From AWTP1-13 sp033764875 (lineage in GTDB: Bacteria; Pseudomonadota; Alphaproteobacteria; Rhizobiales; Hyphomicrobiaceae), in the NCBI GenBank assembly GCA_033764875.1, contig JANRIO010000018.1:1-64000 (forward strand): 64,000 nt of DNA. The letters are read 5' to 3'. Below the pieces are notes generated by a model, which was not told the DNA's origin, did not search any database, and saw only the letters and a list, made by a program, of their open reading frames with translations. This document shows, piece after piece, positions 1 through 7,284 of this stretch (positions are counted from its first letter, which is position 1; every line of letters begins with the position of its first letter). Position numbers and translations under genes: made by a program.

Positions 1-1
1 C

Positions 2-151
2 GGCGCGGGTGTCGCCGTATCGGAGCTGCGCAAGGGGCGGCGCCCCAACACGCAGGTGTTCACCGTCAAGAGCCACACGGGCGGCGTGCCGACGCTGGTG
101 ATCGGCGGCGACGGCCTGGCGCGGCGCGGCGGCGAGACGGCCGGCGCCTGA
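2..151 (+). CDS. C-terminal end of an unidentified protein (5' partial)
   Basis: An open frame enters from the left edge and ends at a TGA at 149-151, giving 49 residues that end in RRGGETAGA. The internal stretch NTQVFTVKSHTGGVPTLVIG has normal high-GC codon use and looks like a beta-strand/turn segment of a globular enzyme. It lies convergent to the CaiB-type CoA-transferase that ends at 188. I do not recognise the family from this fragment and assign no function. Confidence 0.55.
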   Translation, partial: GAGVAVSELRKGRRPNTQVFTVKSHTGGVPTLVIGGDGLARRGGETAGA

Positions 152-187
152 CCGGCGCACGGAAGGGGGCCCTGCGCGGCCCTTTGC

Positions 188-1408
188 TCAATCCGTCCGG
201 CTCTCGCCGAAGGCGCCGCCGAGCGCCCAGCCCGACAGCTCGTCCCGCGTCATCCCGAGCCAGTCGCTGAACACATCGAAGGTGTGCTCGCCCAACAGGG
301 GCGGCGGCGACGACGGCGGCGGCGGGGCATCGTCGAAGCGCAAGGGGCGGGCGATGATGCGGAGATCGCCGGCCACGCGGTGGGACACGGTCTGGACCAT
401 GCCGCGCCCGGTCAGCTGCGGCGTCTCGCAGACCTCCCCGACGGACTTGATGGCGCCCACGGGGATGCCGACGCGGCCGAGAAGCTCGATCCAGGCGCCT
501 CGCGTTCGCTGCGCGAAGATCGGCCGCAGCAGCGCGGCCAGGGCGGCACGATTGACGGCTCGCCTGGGGGCCGTGTCAAAGCGCGGGTCGGTTCCGAGGT
601 CGTGGCGCCCGATGGCATCGCAGAGCAATGCCCAGAACTTGTCATTGGCGACGCCGATATTGAGCCAGCCGTCGCTTGCCTGGAACGTCTCGTAGGGGCT
701 GATCGTGGGATGCACGTTGCCGCGGCGCCTCGGACTGTCGCCGGTCGCAAAGTACATGCCCGCATTGAACGTGAGCAGCGATGCCATGGCATCCAGCATC
801 GACACGTCGACGCGCCCGCCACCGCCGCCCCTGGCACGCCTCATGAGCGCGGCAAGAACGGCCTGGGAAGCGTAGAGGCCGGTTACGAGATCGGCGATCG
901 AGGTGCCGACCTTCATGGGCAGACCATCGGGCTCTCCGGTGATGTCCATGACGCCGGATTCGCCCTGCAGGATGAGGTCGTAGCCCGGTCGGCCGGCATC
1001 GGGACCGGTGCGGCCGAAGCCCGTGATGCTGCATTGGATCAGGGCCGGATTGGGCGCGGACAGCACGTCGTAGCCGAGGCCCCACCGGTCGAGCGTTCCA
1101 GGCCTGAAGTTGTCGACGACGACGTCGGCGACCCTGGCCAGAGCGCGGATCGCCTCCTGCCCGGCCGCCGTCCTCAGGTCGATGCTGCAGCTCCGCTTGT
1201 TGCGGTTGACCGAGAGAAAGTAAGAGCTCTCGCCATTGACGAACGGCGGGCCATAGCGGCGGCTCTCGTCGCCCGTGCCCGGGTCCTCGATCTTGACGAC
1301 GTCGGCACCCAGGTCGCCAAGATGCATCGTGGCAAAGGGGCCCGAGACGACCCGGCAGAGATCGAGCACGCGGATCCCCGACAACGGCTCGGTGCTAGAC
1401 GATGGCAT
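188..1408 (-). CDS. CaiB/BaiF family (class III) CoA-transferase
   Basis: This 406-residue protein has the family's usual length. It opens with the typical PLSGIRVLDLCRVVSGPF segment, followed by GDLGADVVKIE. The catalytic aspartate lies in the conserved IADLVTGLYA segment near residue 170. Family members move CoA between organic acids without free CoA, often to activate a carboxylate for degradation. It is cotranscribed with the upstream HAD-type hydrolase: its ATG (1406-1408) lies inside that gene's last codons, a 14-bp overlap implying translational coupling. A LysR gene is divergent beyond the hydrolase. The donor and acceptor acids cannot be read from sequence. Confidence 0.9.
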   Translation of the reverse strand: MPSSSTEPLSGIRVLDLCRVVSGPFATMHLGDLGADVVKIEDPGTGDESRRYGPPFVNGESSYFLSVNRNKRSCSIDLRTAAGQEAIRALARVADVVVDNFRPGTLDRWGLGYDVLSAPNPALIQCSITGFGRTGPDAGRPGYDLILQGESGVMDITGEPDGLPMKVGTSIADLVTGLYASQAVLAALMRRARGGGGGRVDVSMLDAMASLLTFNAGMYFATGDSPRRRGNVHPTISPYETFQASDGWLNIGVANDKFWALLCDAIGRHDLGTDPRFDTAPRRAVNRAALAALLRPIFAQRTRGAWIELLGRVGIPVGAIKSVGEVCETPQLTGRGMVQTVSHRVAGDLRIIARPLRFDDAPPPPSSPPPLLGEHTFDVFSDWLGMTRDELSGWALGGAFGESRTD

Positions 1409-2096
1409 CCGCCAGGTCCTTCATGCTGGGCACGAGGATGTCGGGCTGATGCGGGGTCTCCCCGAACGGCCTGCCGCGCCGGTCGATGAAGGCGGACCGC
1501 ATGCCGGCGGATTTGGCACCGATGCAATCGAACGCGTGGTTGGCCACGAACAGGATCTGCTGCGGCTCGAGCCCAAGGATCGCAGCCGCCTTGGTGTAGG
1601 TCGCGACGTGGGGCTTGAACGCGTTGGCCTCGGCCACGGAGATCACCCGGTCGAAGGGGATCTGGTGATAGCTCTTGGCGGTCTCGAGCATGTCGGGATC
1701 GCCGTTCGAGAGAACGACCAGCTTGTATCTGGTACGCAGCCTTGCGAGTGCGGCCGGTACCTCCGGAAACGGCTTGAGCTTCTCGATCTCGCCAACGAGG
1801 TAGCGGACCTCGTCCCTGGTGTACTGGATCCCGGCCCGGTCCATGACGTGGGCGACCGAGCGATGGCCGATCTCGCGATACGGCGTGTGCTGCCGGTGCA
1901 GCAGGGCGTCGATCATGGAGTTCTCGAAATGCGTGCGCCGCCACCAGGTGACGAACGAGCTCGGATTGCCCGACCAGCCCTTGGCCTTGAGAAAGGGCGT
2001 CGCGACCTCGGTCAGCCCCCCTTGCATGTCCACGACGGTGCCGTACTGGTCGAACATGCAGACCTTCACGTGCTGCTTGATCTGGTCGGGGCTCAT
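1395..2096 (-). CDS. Haloacid dehalogenase-like hydrolase, type II family
   Basis: The protein has 233 residues, a normal length for L-2-haloacid dehalogenases. The nucleophile motif is MFDQYGTVVD (Asp near residue 15), motif II is VVLSNGD, the lysine motif is FKPHVATY, and the acidic motif lies in the C-terminal FVANHAFDC region. The classical product is a 2-hydroxyacid made from a 2-haloacid, but many homologues act on other substrates. The motif-I context (Gln after Asp) is close to type II enzymes. It is the first gene of the leftward pair with the CoA-transferase and faces a LysR regulator across about 100 bp. Confidence 0.85.
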   Translation of the reverse strand: MSPDQIKQHVKVCMFDQYGTVVDMQGGLTEVATPFLKAKGWSGNPSSFVTWWRRTHFENSMIDALLHRQHTPYREIGHRSVAHVMDRAGIQYTRDEVRYLVGEIEKLKPFPEVPAALARLRTRYKLVVLSNGDPDMLETAKSYHQIPFDRVISVAEANAFKPHVATYTKAAAILGLEPQQILFVANHAFDCIGAKSAGMRSAFIDRRGRPFGETPHQPDILVPSMKDLADAIV

Positions 2097-2148
2097 GGGT
2101 GCTCCTGCGGTTGGCCCACCGTTGGTAGGCTGCGTGACACCATCTGTG

Positions 2149-2158
2149 AAATCGATTT
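2149..2158. promoter_or_regulatory. Palindrome in divergent LysR / HAD-CaiB promoter region
   Basis: AAATCGATTT is a perfect 10-bp palindrome in the 102-bp gap between the divergent hydrolase and lysR genes. It is AT-rich against a GC-rich background, about 40-50 bp before the lysR start. LysR proteins typically bind such dyads in divergent promoters. The assignment rests only on position and symmetry. Confidence 0.4.
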
Positions 2159-2198
2159 ATGCTCTTTCCACATTGATGCGATGAATGGACCTCCGAGC

Positions 2199-3155
2199 AT
2201 GAACCTGCGCGCAATCGACCTCAACCTCTTGGTCGCCCTGGAGGCGCTCCTCGCCGAGGCGCACGTGACCCGGGCCTCGGCAAGGCTGGGGCTCAGCCAG
2301 CCGGCCACGAGCAATGCGCTCAATCGCCTGCGGCAGCTGTTCGGCGACGAGCTTCTCGTGCGCACCGCAACAGGCATGCGGCCGACGCCGCGCGCGCTCG
2401 AGCTTGCCGAGCCGGTGCGCCAGATCCTGCGACAGGTCGACCGCATGCTTGCGAGCGATGCCGGCTTCAACCCGGCCACGGCCGAGAGGACATTCACCGT
2501 CCGGATGTCGGACATCCTGTCATCCCTGCTCCTGCCGGAGATCCTGTCCCGGTTCCGCGCTCTGCCGGGCCTCAGGCTGAACGTCCTGCATTTGCCGCCG
2601 GCCGAGACCGTCGACGCTTTGGAGCGTGACGAGATCGACGTGGCGGTGAGCATGGGGCTCAGCCATTCGAGCGCCATCTGCTCCCAGACCCTGCTGCAGG
2701 ACCGCATGGTGTGCATCCTGCGGAGAACGCATCCGGCCGCCCGGAAGAAGGCGTTCACGCTCGCCGACTTCATCGCGCATGGGCATCTGAAGGTGTCGAT
2801 GAGCCCCACCGACCTGCGGTTCGTCGATGACGTGCTGTCCCAGATGGGGCACACGCGGAATGTGGTCGTGAACGTGCCCCACTGGCTCGTCGTCCCGGAC
2901 GTGCTGAAGAGGACCGATCTGCTAGCGGTGATGCCTCGGCAGCTCGCGGCGACCATCGTCGACGGCGACCTGAAGACTCTCGAGCTGCCGTTCAGGTCGG
3001 CGCCGTTCGCCTGGATGATGTACTGGCACCGGAGAAACGACCAGAGCAAAGCCATCCAATGGCTGCGCGCTCACATCCTGTCCGTCTCCGAGCACCTGGC
3101 GGCGCAGGCCGCACGCAAGGAGAGGGACGGGCGCGCGAGGCGCGCGGCAGGATAG
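2199..3155 (+). CDS. LysR family transcriptional regulator
   Basis: From the ATG at 2199 the product has 318 residues. The N-terminus MNLRAIDLNLLVALEALL leads into a winged HTH (RASARLGLSQPATSNALNRL). The C-terminal effector domain contains FTVRMSDILSSLLLPEIL and the VPHWLVVPDVL segment typical of the NodD/PcpR/LinR-like subgroup. An in-frame ATG at 2181 would add six residues; neither start has a strong Shine-Dalgarno, and I prefer 2199 because it matches the canonical LysR start. It is divergent from the HAD/CaiB pair, which it probably regulates. The effector is unknown. Confidence 0.9.
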   Translation: MNLRAIDLNLLVALEALLAEAHVTRASARLGLSQPATSNALNRLRQLFGDELLVRTATGMRPTPRALELAEPVRQILRQVDRMLASDAGFNPATAERTFTVRMSDILSSLLLPEILSRFRALPGLRLNVLHLPPAETVDALERDEIDVAVSMGLSHSSAICSQTLLQDRMVCILRRTHPAARKKAFTLADFIAHGHLKVSMSPTDLRFVDDVLSQMGHTRNVVVNVPHWLVVPDVLKRTDLLAVMPRQLAATIVDGDLKTLELPFRSAPFAWMMYWHRRNDQSKAIQWLRAHILSVSEHLAAQAARKERDGRARRAAG

Positions 3156-3196
3156 GACGTCGCGGCGCGCACCGGAGCGGCGGCACAACGCACGCC

Positions 3197-3859
3197 TCAT
3201 CGCACCTCGCCTCTTGGCCGGAGACCCTGTTGCTTGAGGCGCCAGAGCAGCAGATCGATACGGTCCTGGCCGAAGAACGGCTCGCCGTCGAAGACGAAGG
3301 TGGGCACGCCCCAATGGCCGGACCGCGCATGGTCGCGCTCGTTCTGCGCAATGATGGCCTCATACGTGTCGGGCTCGGATGCCACGCATGCATCGAGGTC
3401 GGCAAGGTCGAGGCCCGCCCGCTCGCTTGCGCGCGCCAGGTGATCGCCAAGATCCCACCGGTCGACGCTTCCGTCCCAGAGGACGCGACTGACCTCGCGA
3501 ATGAAGGGCAGTCCGCGCCCGCGGCTTTGGGCAGCGGCACCCAGACGCGTCAGTCGGCGGATGAGGGGCTGCTCGGGCGCGACCTCCAGGGTCTTCATGT
3601 CCTGCTGGATGGGGTCGGGGCGCGGAAAGCGGAACGGAATCGCCTCGTTCTGGGCCACGCGCGTGCTGTCCAGAACCACGTAGCGGGCAAACTGCGGGTT
3701 GGTGCGCTTGAAGAACGTCGGGTCACGGACAGCGAGCGGATAGACCGGCCGCGCCTCCACGGATACGTCGAAGTCCTCCACCATGCGGCACGTCTTCGGC
3801 AGAGCCAAGTAGCTGTACGGGCTCCGAAACGACCAGAACAGATCGACGCGCAGCGTCAT
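3197..3859 (-). CDS. DsbA-like / 2-hydroxychromene-2-carboxylate isomerase family protein
   Basis: The 220-residue protein starts MTLRVDLFWSFRSPYSYLAL. The serine in the SPYSYL motif marks the GST-kappa-like isomerases used in naphthalene and related aromatic degradation, and a CxxC disulfide motif is absent. The C-terminal GHWGVPTFVFDGEPFFGQDR is the family's cis-Pro loop and end segment. The start at 3859 is supported by an AGAAGGGG-type ribosome site; the frame stays open further upstream but that part is not conserved-looking. It stands alone, convergent to lysR. A glutathione-dependent cis-trans isomerisation is likely, with unknown substrate. Confidence 0.85.
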   Translation of the reverse strand: MTLRVDLFWSFRSPYSYLALPKTCRMVEDFDVSVEARPVYPLAVRDPTFFKRTNPQFARYVVLDSTRVAQNEAIPFRFPRPDPIQQDMKTLEVAPEQPLIRRLTRLGAAAQSRGRGLPFIREVSRVLWDGSVDRWDLGDHLARASERAGLDLADLDACVASEPDTYEAIIAQNERDHARSGHWGVPTFVFDGEPFFGQDRIDLLLWRLKQQGLRPRGEVR

Positions 3860-3896
3860 TGCGGCCCCCTTCTCTTGAGACCGCCCACGTTGCCCG

Positions 3897-4109
3897 ATGA
3901 TCCGCGACATGCATACCCCGGAAACTCGTGAAATCCGGGAAAGTCTCCACCGCGCGCTGCCGCCCCGCGTGTGTGCGCATGATTGCGGGCCCTGTCGACC
4001 ACGGTGTCGGCTTTGCCTCGACGGCGGCCGCCCCCCCCTGACAGAGGACGACGAGCGTGCCAAGCTCGGCCTCATCGTGGAGACGGCCCGGAAGGTCTGG
4101 AGCCTCTGA
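3897..4109 (+). CDS. Possible small protein of unknown function
   Basis: A 70-residue frame starts at an ATG and ends about 20 bp before the thioesterase gene. The C-terminal part (LTEDDERAKLGLIVETARKV) looks helical and protein-like, while the middle carries five cysteines in a CAHDCGPCRPRC context. The ribosome site is unconvincing. It could be a genuine small protein, a remnant of a larger gene, or a chance frame in a GC-rich gap. Confidence 0.25.
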   Translation: MIRDMHTPETREIRESLHRALPPRVCAHDCGPCRPRCRLCLDGGRPPLTEDDERAKLGLIVETARKVWSL

Positions 4110-4129
4110 CCCACAGGAGGGCTCATGCC

Positions 4130-4606
4130 ATGGCGATGCACTCTGACGCCCGACCGCAGGACGCGACGCCGCCGGAGGAGCAAGGCTTCACGCACAAGCG
4201 CGCGGTGCGGATCGAATGGGGCGATTGCGACCCCGCCGGCATCGTGTTCAATCCCCGGTTCTTCGAAATGTTCGATGCGGCCACGGCAGGGCTGTTCGAG
4301 GCCGCGCTTGGCGTCCACAAGCGGGCGATGCTGGAGCAGACGGGGTGCGCGGGCATCCCGCTGAAGAAGACGTCGGCGGAGTTCTTCCGGCCGCTCAGGT
4401 TCGGAGACGACGCGGTGATCGAGAGCACCATCTGGTTCGGCCGGACCAGCTTCCGGGTCCGGCACCGGGTGATGCACAACGACGAGCTTTGCGCCGAGGG
4501 CTCGGAGGTGCGCGTGTGGACCGTCCGCGGCCCCGAGGGCCAGCTGCGGGCGAGCCCGCCGCCGGAAGACGTCGCGCGGCGCTTCAAGGCGGGCAGGGGC
4601 AGCTAG
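4130..4606 (+). CDS. Acyl-CoA thioesterase, 4-hydroxybenzoyl-CoA thioesterase (hotdog) family
   Basis: This 158-residue hotdog-fold protein carries the motif IEWGDCDPAGIVFNPRFFEM. The Asp in DPAGIVF corresponds to the catalytic aspartate of Pseudomonas-type 4-hydroxybenzoyl-CoA thioesterase. The start at 4130 has AGGAGG at 4115-4120 with good spacing; a nearby ATG at 4125 is out of frame. It would hydrolyse an aryl- or acyl-CoA to the free acid and CoA in the cytoplasm. It lies 49 bp upstream of the nitronate monooxygenase and may share its transcript. The lig/pob operon 12 kb away makes an aromatic CoA substrate plausible but unproven. Confidence 0.85.
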   Translation: MAMHSDARPQDATPPEEQGFTHKRAVRIEWGDCDPAGIVFNPRFFEMFDAATAGLFEAALGVHKRAMLEQTGCAGIPLKKTSAEFFRPLRFGDDAVIESTIWFGRTSFRVRHRVMHNDELCAEGSEVRVWTVRGPEGQLRASPPPEDVARRFKAGRGS

Positions 4607-4655
4607 GAGCCCCGCGTGATAGCATGGCGCGGGCGACCCAGACGGGAGGCATCCG

Positions 4656-5645
4656 ATGACGCAGTCCGCGCTCGAGCGTTTCGGCTCGCGCCTCAGCCTG
4701 CCCTTGATCGCGGCGCCGATGTTCCTGGTGTCGGGCGTCGATCTCGTGGTTGCGGCGTGCTGCGCGGGCGTGGTCGGTGCGTTCCCGACGGCCAACTGCC
4801 GCAGCGCCGAGGAGCTCGACCAGTGGCTCGCCGAGATCCGCCGGAGGATCGAGGTCCACGAGCAGCGGGCGGGCCGGGCGGCGGCGCCCTACTGCGTCAA
4901 CCTGATCGTCCACAAATCCAACACGCGGCTGCCGGAGGATCTGGCGGTTCTGCGCCGCCACGCGCCGGAGCTGGTGATCACCAGCGTCGGCTCCCCTGCC
5001 GCAGTGCTGCCGCCCTTACACGAGGCCGGCGCGCTCGTCCTTGCGGACGTGGCCAGCCTAAAGCATGCCGAGAAGGCGCTCGCGGTCGGGGTGGACGGCC
5101 TGATCCTGCTGAGCGCGGGGGCCGGCGGGCAGACCGGCTGGCTCAATCCGTTCGCCTTCGTGCGGGCGGTACGCACCATGTACGACGGTCCGCTCGTCCT
5201 GGCCGGCGGGGTCAGCGACGGCGCGGCCCTGTTTGCAGCGGAATGCCTGGGGTGCGATCTCGCCTACATGGGGACGAAGCTCATCGCCACGCACGAGAGC
5301 ATGGCCAGCGACGGCTACAAGCGCATGCTGGTCGCCAGCAGCGCCGACGACATCGTGCTCACGCGCGCCTTCACCGGGCTCGAGACGAACATGCTGCGCC
5401 CCTCGATCGTCGCCGCGGGGCTCGATCCCGATGCACTTCCCGCGCGCGGGGCCATCGACATCGCGAAGGACATCAGCATCGAGGGCCGCGAGGCCCGACC
5501 CAAGCGCTGGCGCGACATCTGGACCGCGGGGCACAGCGTCTCGGGCATCCGCGACGTGGCCTCCGTTGCCGACCTCGTGGCCGAGACCGCCGCCGAGTAC
5601 GCGGCGGCGCGCCGGCGCGTTGCCAGGGGGCTCGGCCCGGCCTGA
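4656..5645 (+). CDS. Nitronate monooxygenase / 2-nitropropane dioxygenase-like FMN enzyme
   Basis: This 329-residue TIM-barrel flavoprotein has the N-terminal signature LPLIAAPMFLVSG, the mid-barrel ITSVGSP strand, the phosphate-binding motif GAGGQTGW near residue 150 and LAGGVSDG near residue 188. Members oxidise alkyl nitronates or propionate-3-nitronate with FMN and oxygen; many are annotated only by fold. The length is normal. The ATG follows GACGGGAGG closely. It is codirectional with the thioesterase and convergent to the MaoC-like gene. The GAGGQTGW variant has Gln where many members have His, so activity on nitronates is uncertain. Confidence 0.85.
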   Translation: MTQSALERFGSRLSLPLIAAPMFLVSGVDLVVAACCAGVVGAFPTANCRSAEELDQWLAEIRRRIEVHEQRAGRAAAPYCVNLIVHKSNTRLPEDLAVLRRHAPELVITSVGSPAAVLPPLHEAGALVLADVASLKHAEKALAVGVDGLILLSAGAGGQTGWLNPFAFVRAVRTMYDGPLVLAGGVSDGAALFAAECLGCDLAYMGTKLIATHESMASDGYKRMLVASSADDIVLTRAFTGLETNMLRPSIVAAGLDPDALPARGAIDIAKDISIEGREARPKRWRDIWTAGHSVSGIRDVASVADLVAETAAEYAAARRRVARGLGPA

Positions 5646-5677
5646 GATCCCGCAGCCGGGCCGCAAGGGGCCGGGCG

Positions 5678-6538
5678 TCAGAACCCGGCAACCGCGTCCA
5701 TGGCCACGCTTCCCTCCGCCGTGAGCGCGCTGGCCCGGCAGCCCGCTCCGTCCGGCGCAGGACCTGCAACCAACCGGACAGGCGCCACATCGAACACAGG
5801 GGCGCGGGCGCGCAGGGAGAAGGAGCGGATCGACTTGCCCGGCATGCAATCGCGCATGAAGTCGAGAAGGCACGTCTGCAGGAACGGCCCGTGCACGACG
5901 AGGCCCGGATAGCCCTCCGCCTCCATGGCATACGGACGATCGTAGTGGATGCGATGCGGGTTTCCGGTCAACGCCGAGAAGCGGAAGAGCATGGCGACGC
6001 CGACATCGAGCACGCGCGTCCACGGCATCCCCGCCGGCGGGGCCTCGGCCTTGGGCGCGGGGTTGGCGGCGCCGGGCGCGACGGCTGCGCGAAACACGGA
6101 ATCGTACTCCTCGACGATGGCGACCCCGCGCGGCGTGGAGATCCGGCGCGTCTGGGTCGCGACGATCAGTGGGCCGGTGCTGCCGTTGCGCAGCTGGACA
6201 TTGCTGAGCTCGGTCTCCCGCCGCAAGGGATCGCCGACGCGCAGCGGCGCCTGAAAGGAGATGCGATTTCCCGCGTACATCTTGCGCGGCAGCGGCATGG
6301 GCGGCAGGAGATCGGTCCCGCCCGGCAAGCCGTCCACCCCGAGCAGCGCGGTCGGCGTCCGGACCGGAAAATAGCCGACGTGCCAGCCGGCCGGTATGTC
6401 CTCGCCCGCCGCCGGGGCGGCCTCGTCCCGGTTGAACGTCGCCACGATCGCCTCGAGCGGCGCGCGGGTCGCGACATCCTCCTCCACGATGCGTGCGCCG
6501 ATGTGGCGCCTGATGTCACTGAGGTCGATGGCGTGCAT
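5678..6538 (-). CDS. MaoC / FAS1-like dehydratase, mesaconyl-CoA hydratase-like
   Basis: From the ATG at 6538 (AGGGAAG just upstream) the product has 286 residues. It looks like a double-hotdog enzyme. The N-terminal half contains ERV-type RIVEEDVATRAPLEAIVATF and the GYFPVRTP segment. The C-terminal half contains RFSALTGNPHRIHYDRPYA, the hydratase motif with catalytic Asn/His-type residues. This arrangement is seen in mesaconyl-C4-CoA hydratases and FAS1-like dehydratases. The frame extends 21 codons further upstream, but that extension lacks a ribosome site. Together with the CoA ligases and CoA-transferases nearby it suggests hydration of an unsaturated dicarboxylyl- or acyl-CoA. Confidence 0.8.
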   Translation of the reverse strand: MHAIDLSDIRRHIGARIVEEDVATRAPLEAIVATFNRDEAAPAAGEDIPAGWHVGYFPVRTPTALLGVDGLPGGTDLLPPMPLPRKMYAGNRISFQAPLRVGDPLRRETELSNVQLRNGSTGPLIVATQTRRISTPRGVAIVEEYDSVFRAAVAPGAANPAPKAEAPPAGMPWTRVLDVGVAMLFRFSALTGNPHRIHYDRPYAMEAEGYPGLVVHGPFLQTCLLDFMRDCMPGKSIRSFSLRARAPVFDVAPVRLVAGPAPDGAGCRASALTAEGSVAMDAVAGF

Positions 6539-6639
6539 GTCTTCCCTCGTTGCGCTGCAAGGCAAATAGCGGATCCCGCCCGCCCCATGATGGCGAACCA
6601 AGACGCCGTCGTCGACCCACGGTCCCGGATCGGCCGGCA

Positions 6640-7053
6640 GATCTGTTGCGCGCGGCGTGCGGGTTCCTCATGTCGGCTTGGACCGATCTGGCGGCAACGG
6701 GGGGCACTACTACACGCACGCGGATCTGGATCCCATCCACACGCGGCCCATGATCCTTGCCATCGCGCGCGGCTACCTGGGGACGGCATCGCCGCAGGAT
6801 CCCCGCGCCTCGCCGCTCTACGGCGATCTTGCCGGGCTCCCCCCCGTTGCTCATGCATTGCGGGGAGCGAGAGACCGTGCTCGACGATACGCGGGCGTTC
6901 GCGGAGCGGGCCCGGGCCGCAGGCGTTGACGTCAGCGCGGAGATCCACGAGGGCATGATCCACGTGTTCCAGATGTTTGCCGACGAGTTGGCGGCCGCGC
7001 GCGCATCGATCGAGGCCGGCGGCGCCTTCATCCGCCGGCATGTGGCCGCCTGA
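6640..7053 (+). pseudogene. Alpha/beta hydrolase (fold-3/HSL-like) C-terminal remnant with two frameshifts
   Basis: Three successive reading-frame segments together spell the C-terminal third of a hormone-sensitive-lipase-like hydrolase. Frame 1 gives SAWTDLAATG, then a six-G run at 6699-6704 shifts to YYTHADLDPIHTRPMILAIA and YLGTASPQDPRASPLYGDL. A seven-C run at 6839-6845 then returns to LLMHCGERETVLDDTRAFAE, ending with the catalytic-His context HEGMIHVFQMF. The oxyanion HGGG and nucleophile GDSAG parts are absent, because the divergent MaoC gene occupies the space upstream. Even if both shifts were sequencing errors, the gene would lack its N-terminal half. Confidence 0.75.
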
Positions 7054-7284
7054 TCGGCCTGCACCGCGCCCACCCCGCTTTTTCCCGCCGCGCAGACGCC
7101 CTCGCGCCGGTCTCTTTCGCGCTTGCGAAGACGATTGGGATGCGAGGGAGGCCAGGTCCGAGAAAGCGCCTTGCGCGGGAGGAAGCTTACCTGCAAATCT
7201 GCCCCCCTGCCGTCGAGAACAGGCGGCCGTGAGCGCGCAAGACCTGCCTCACGCAAGATCAAGTCCACGACGGCGGGAGACGGA

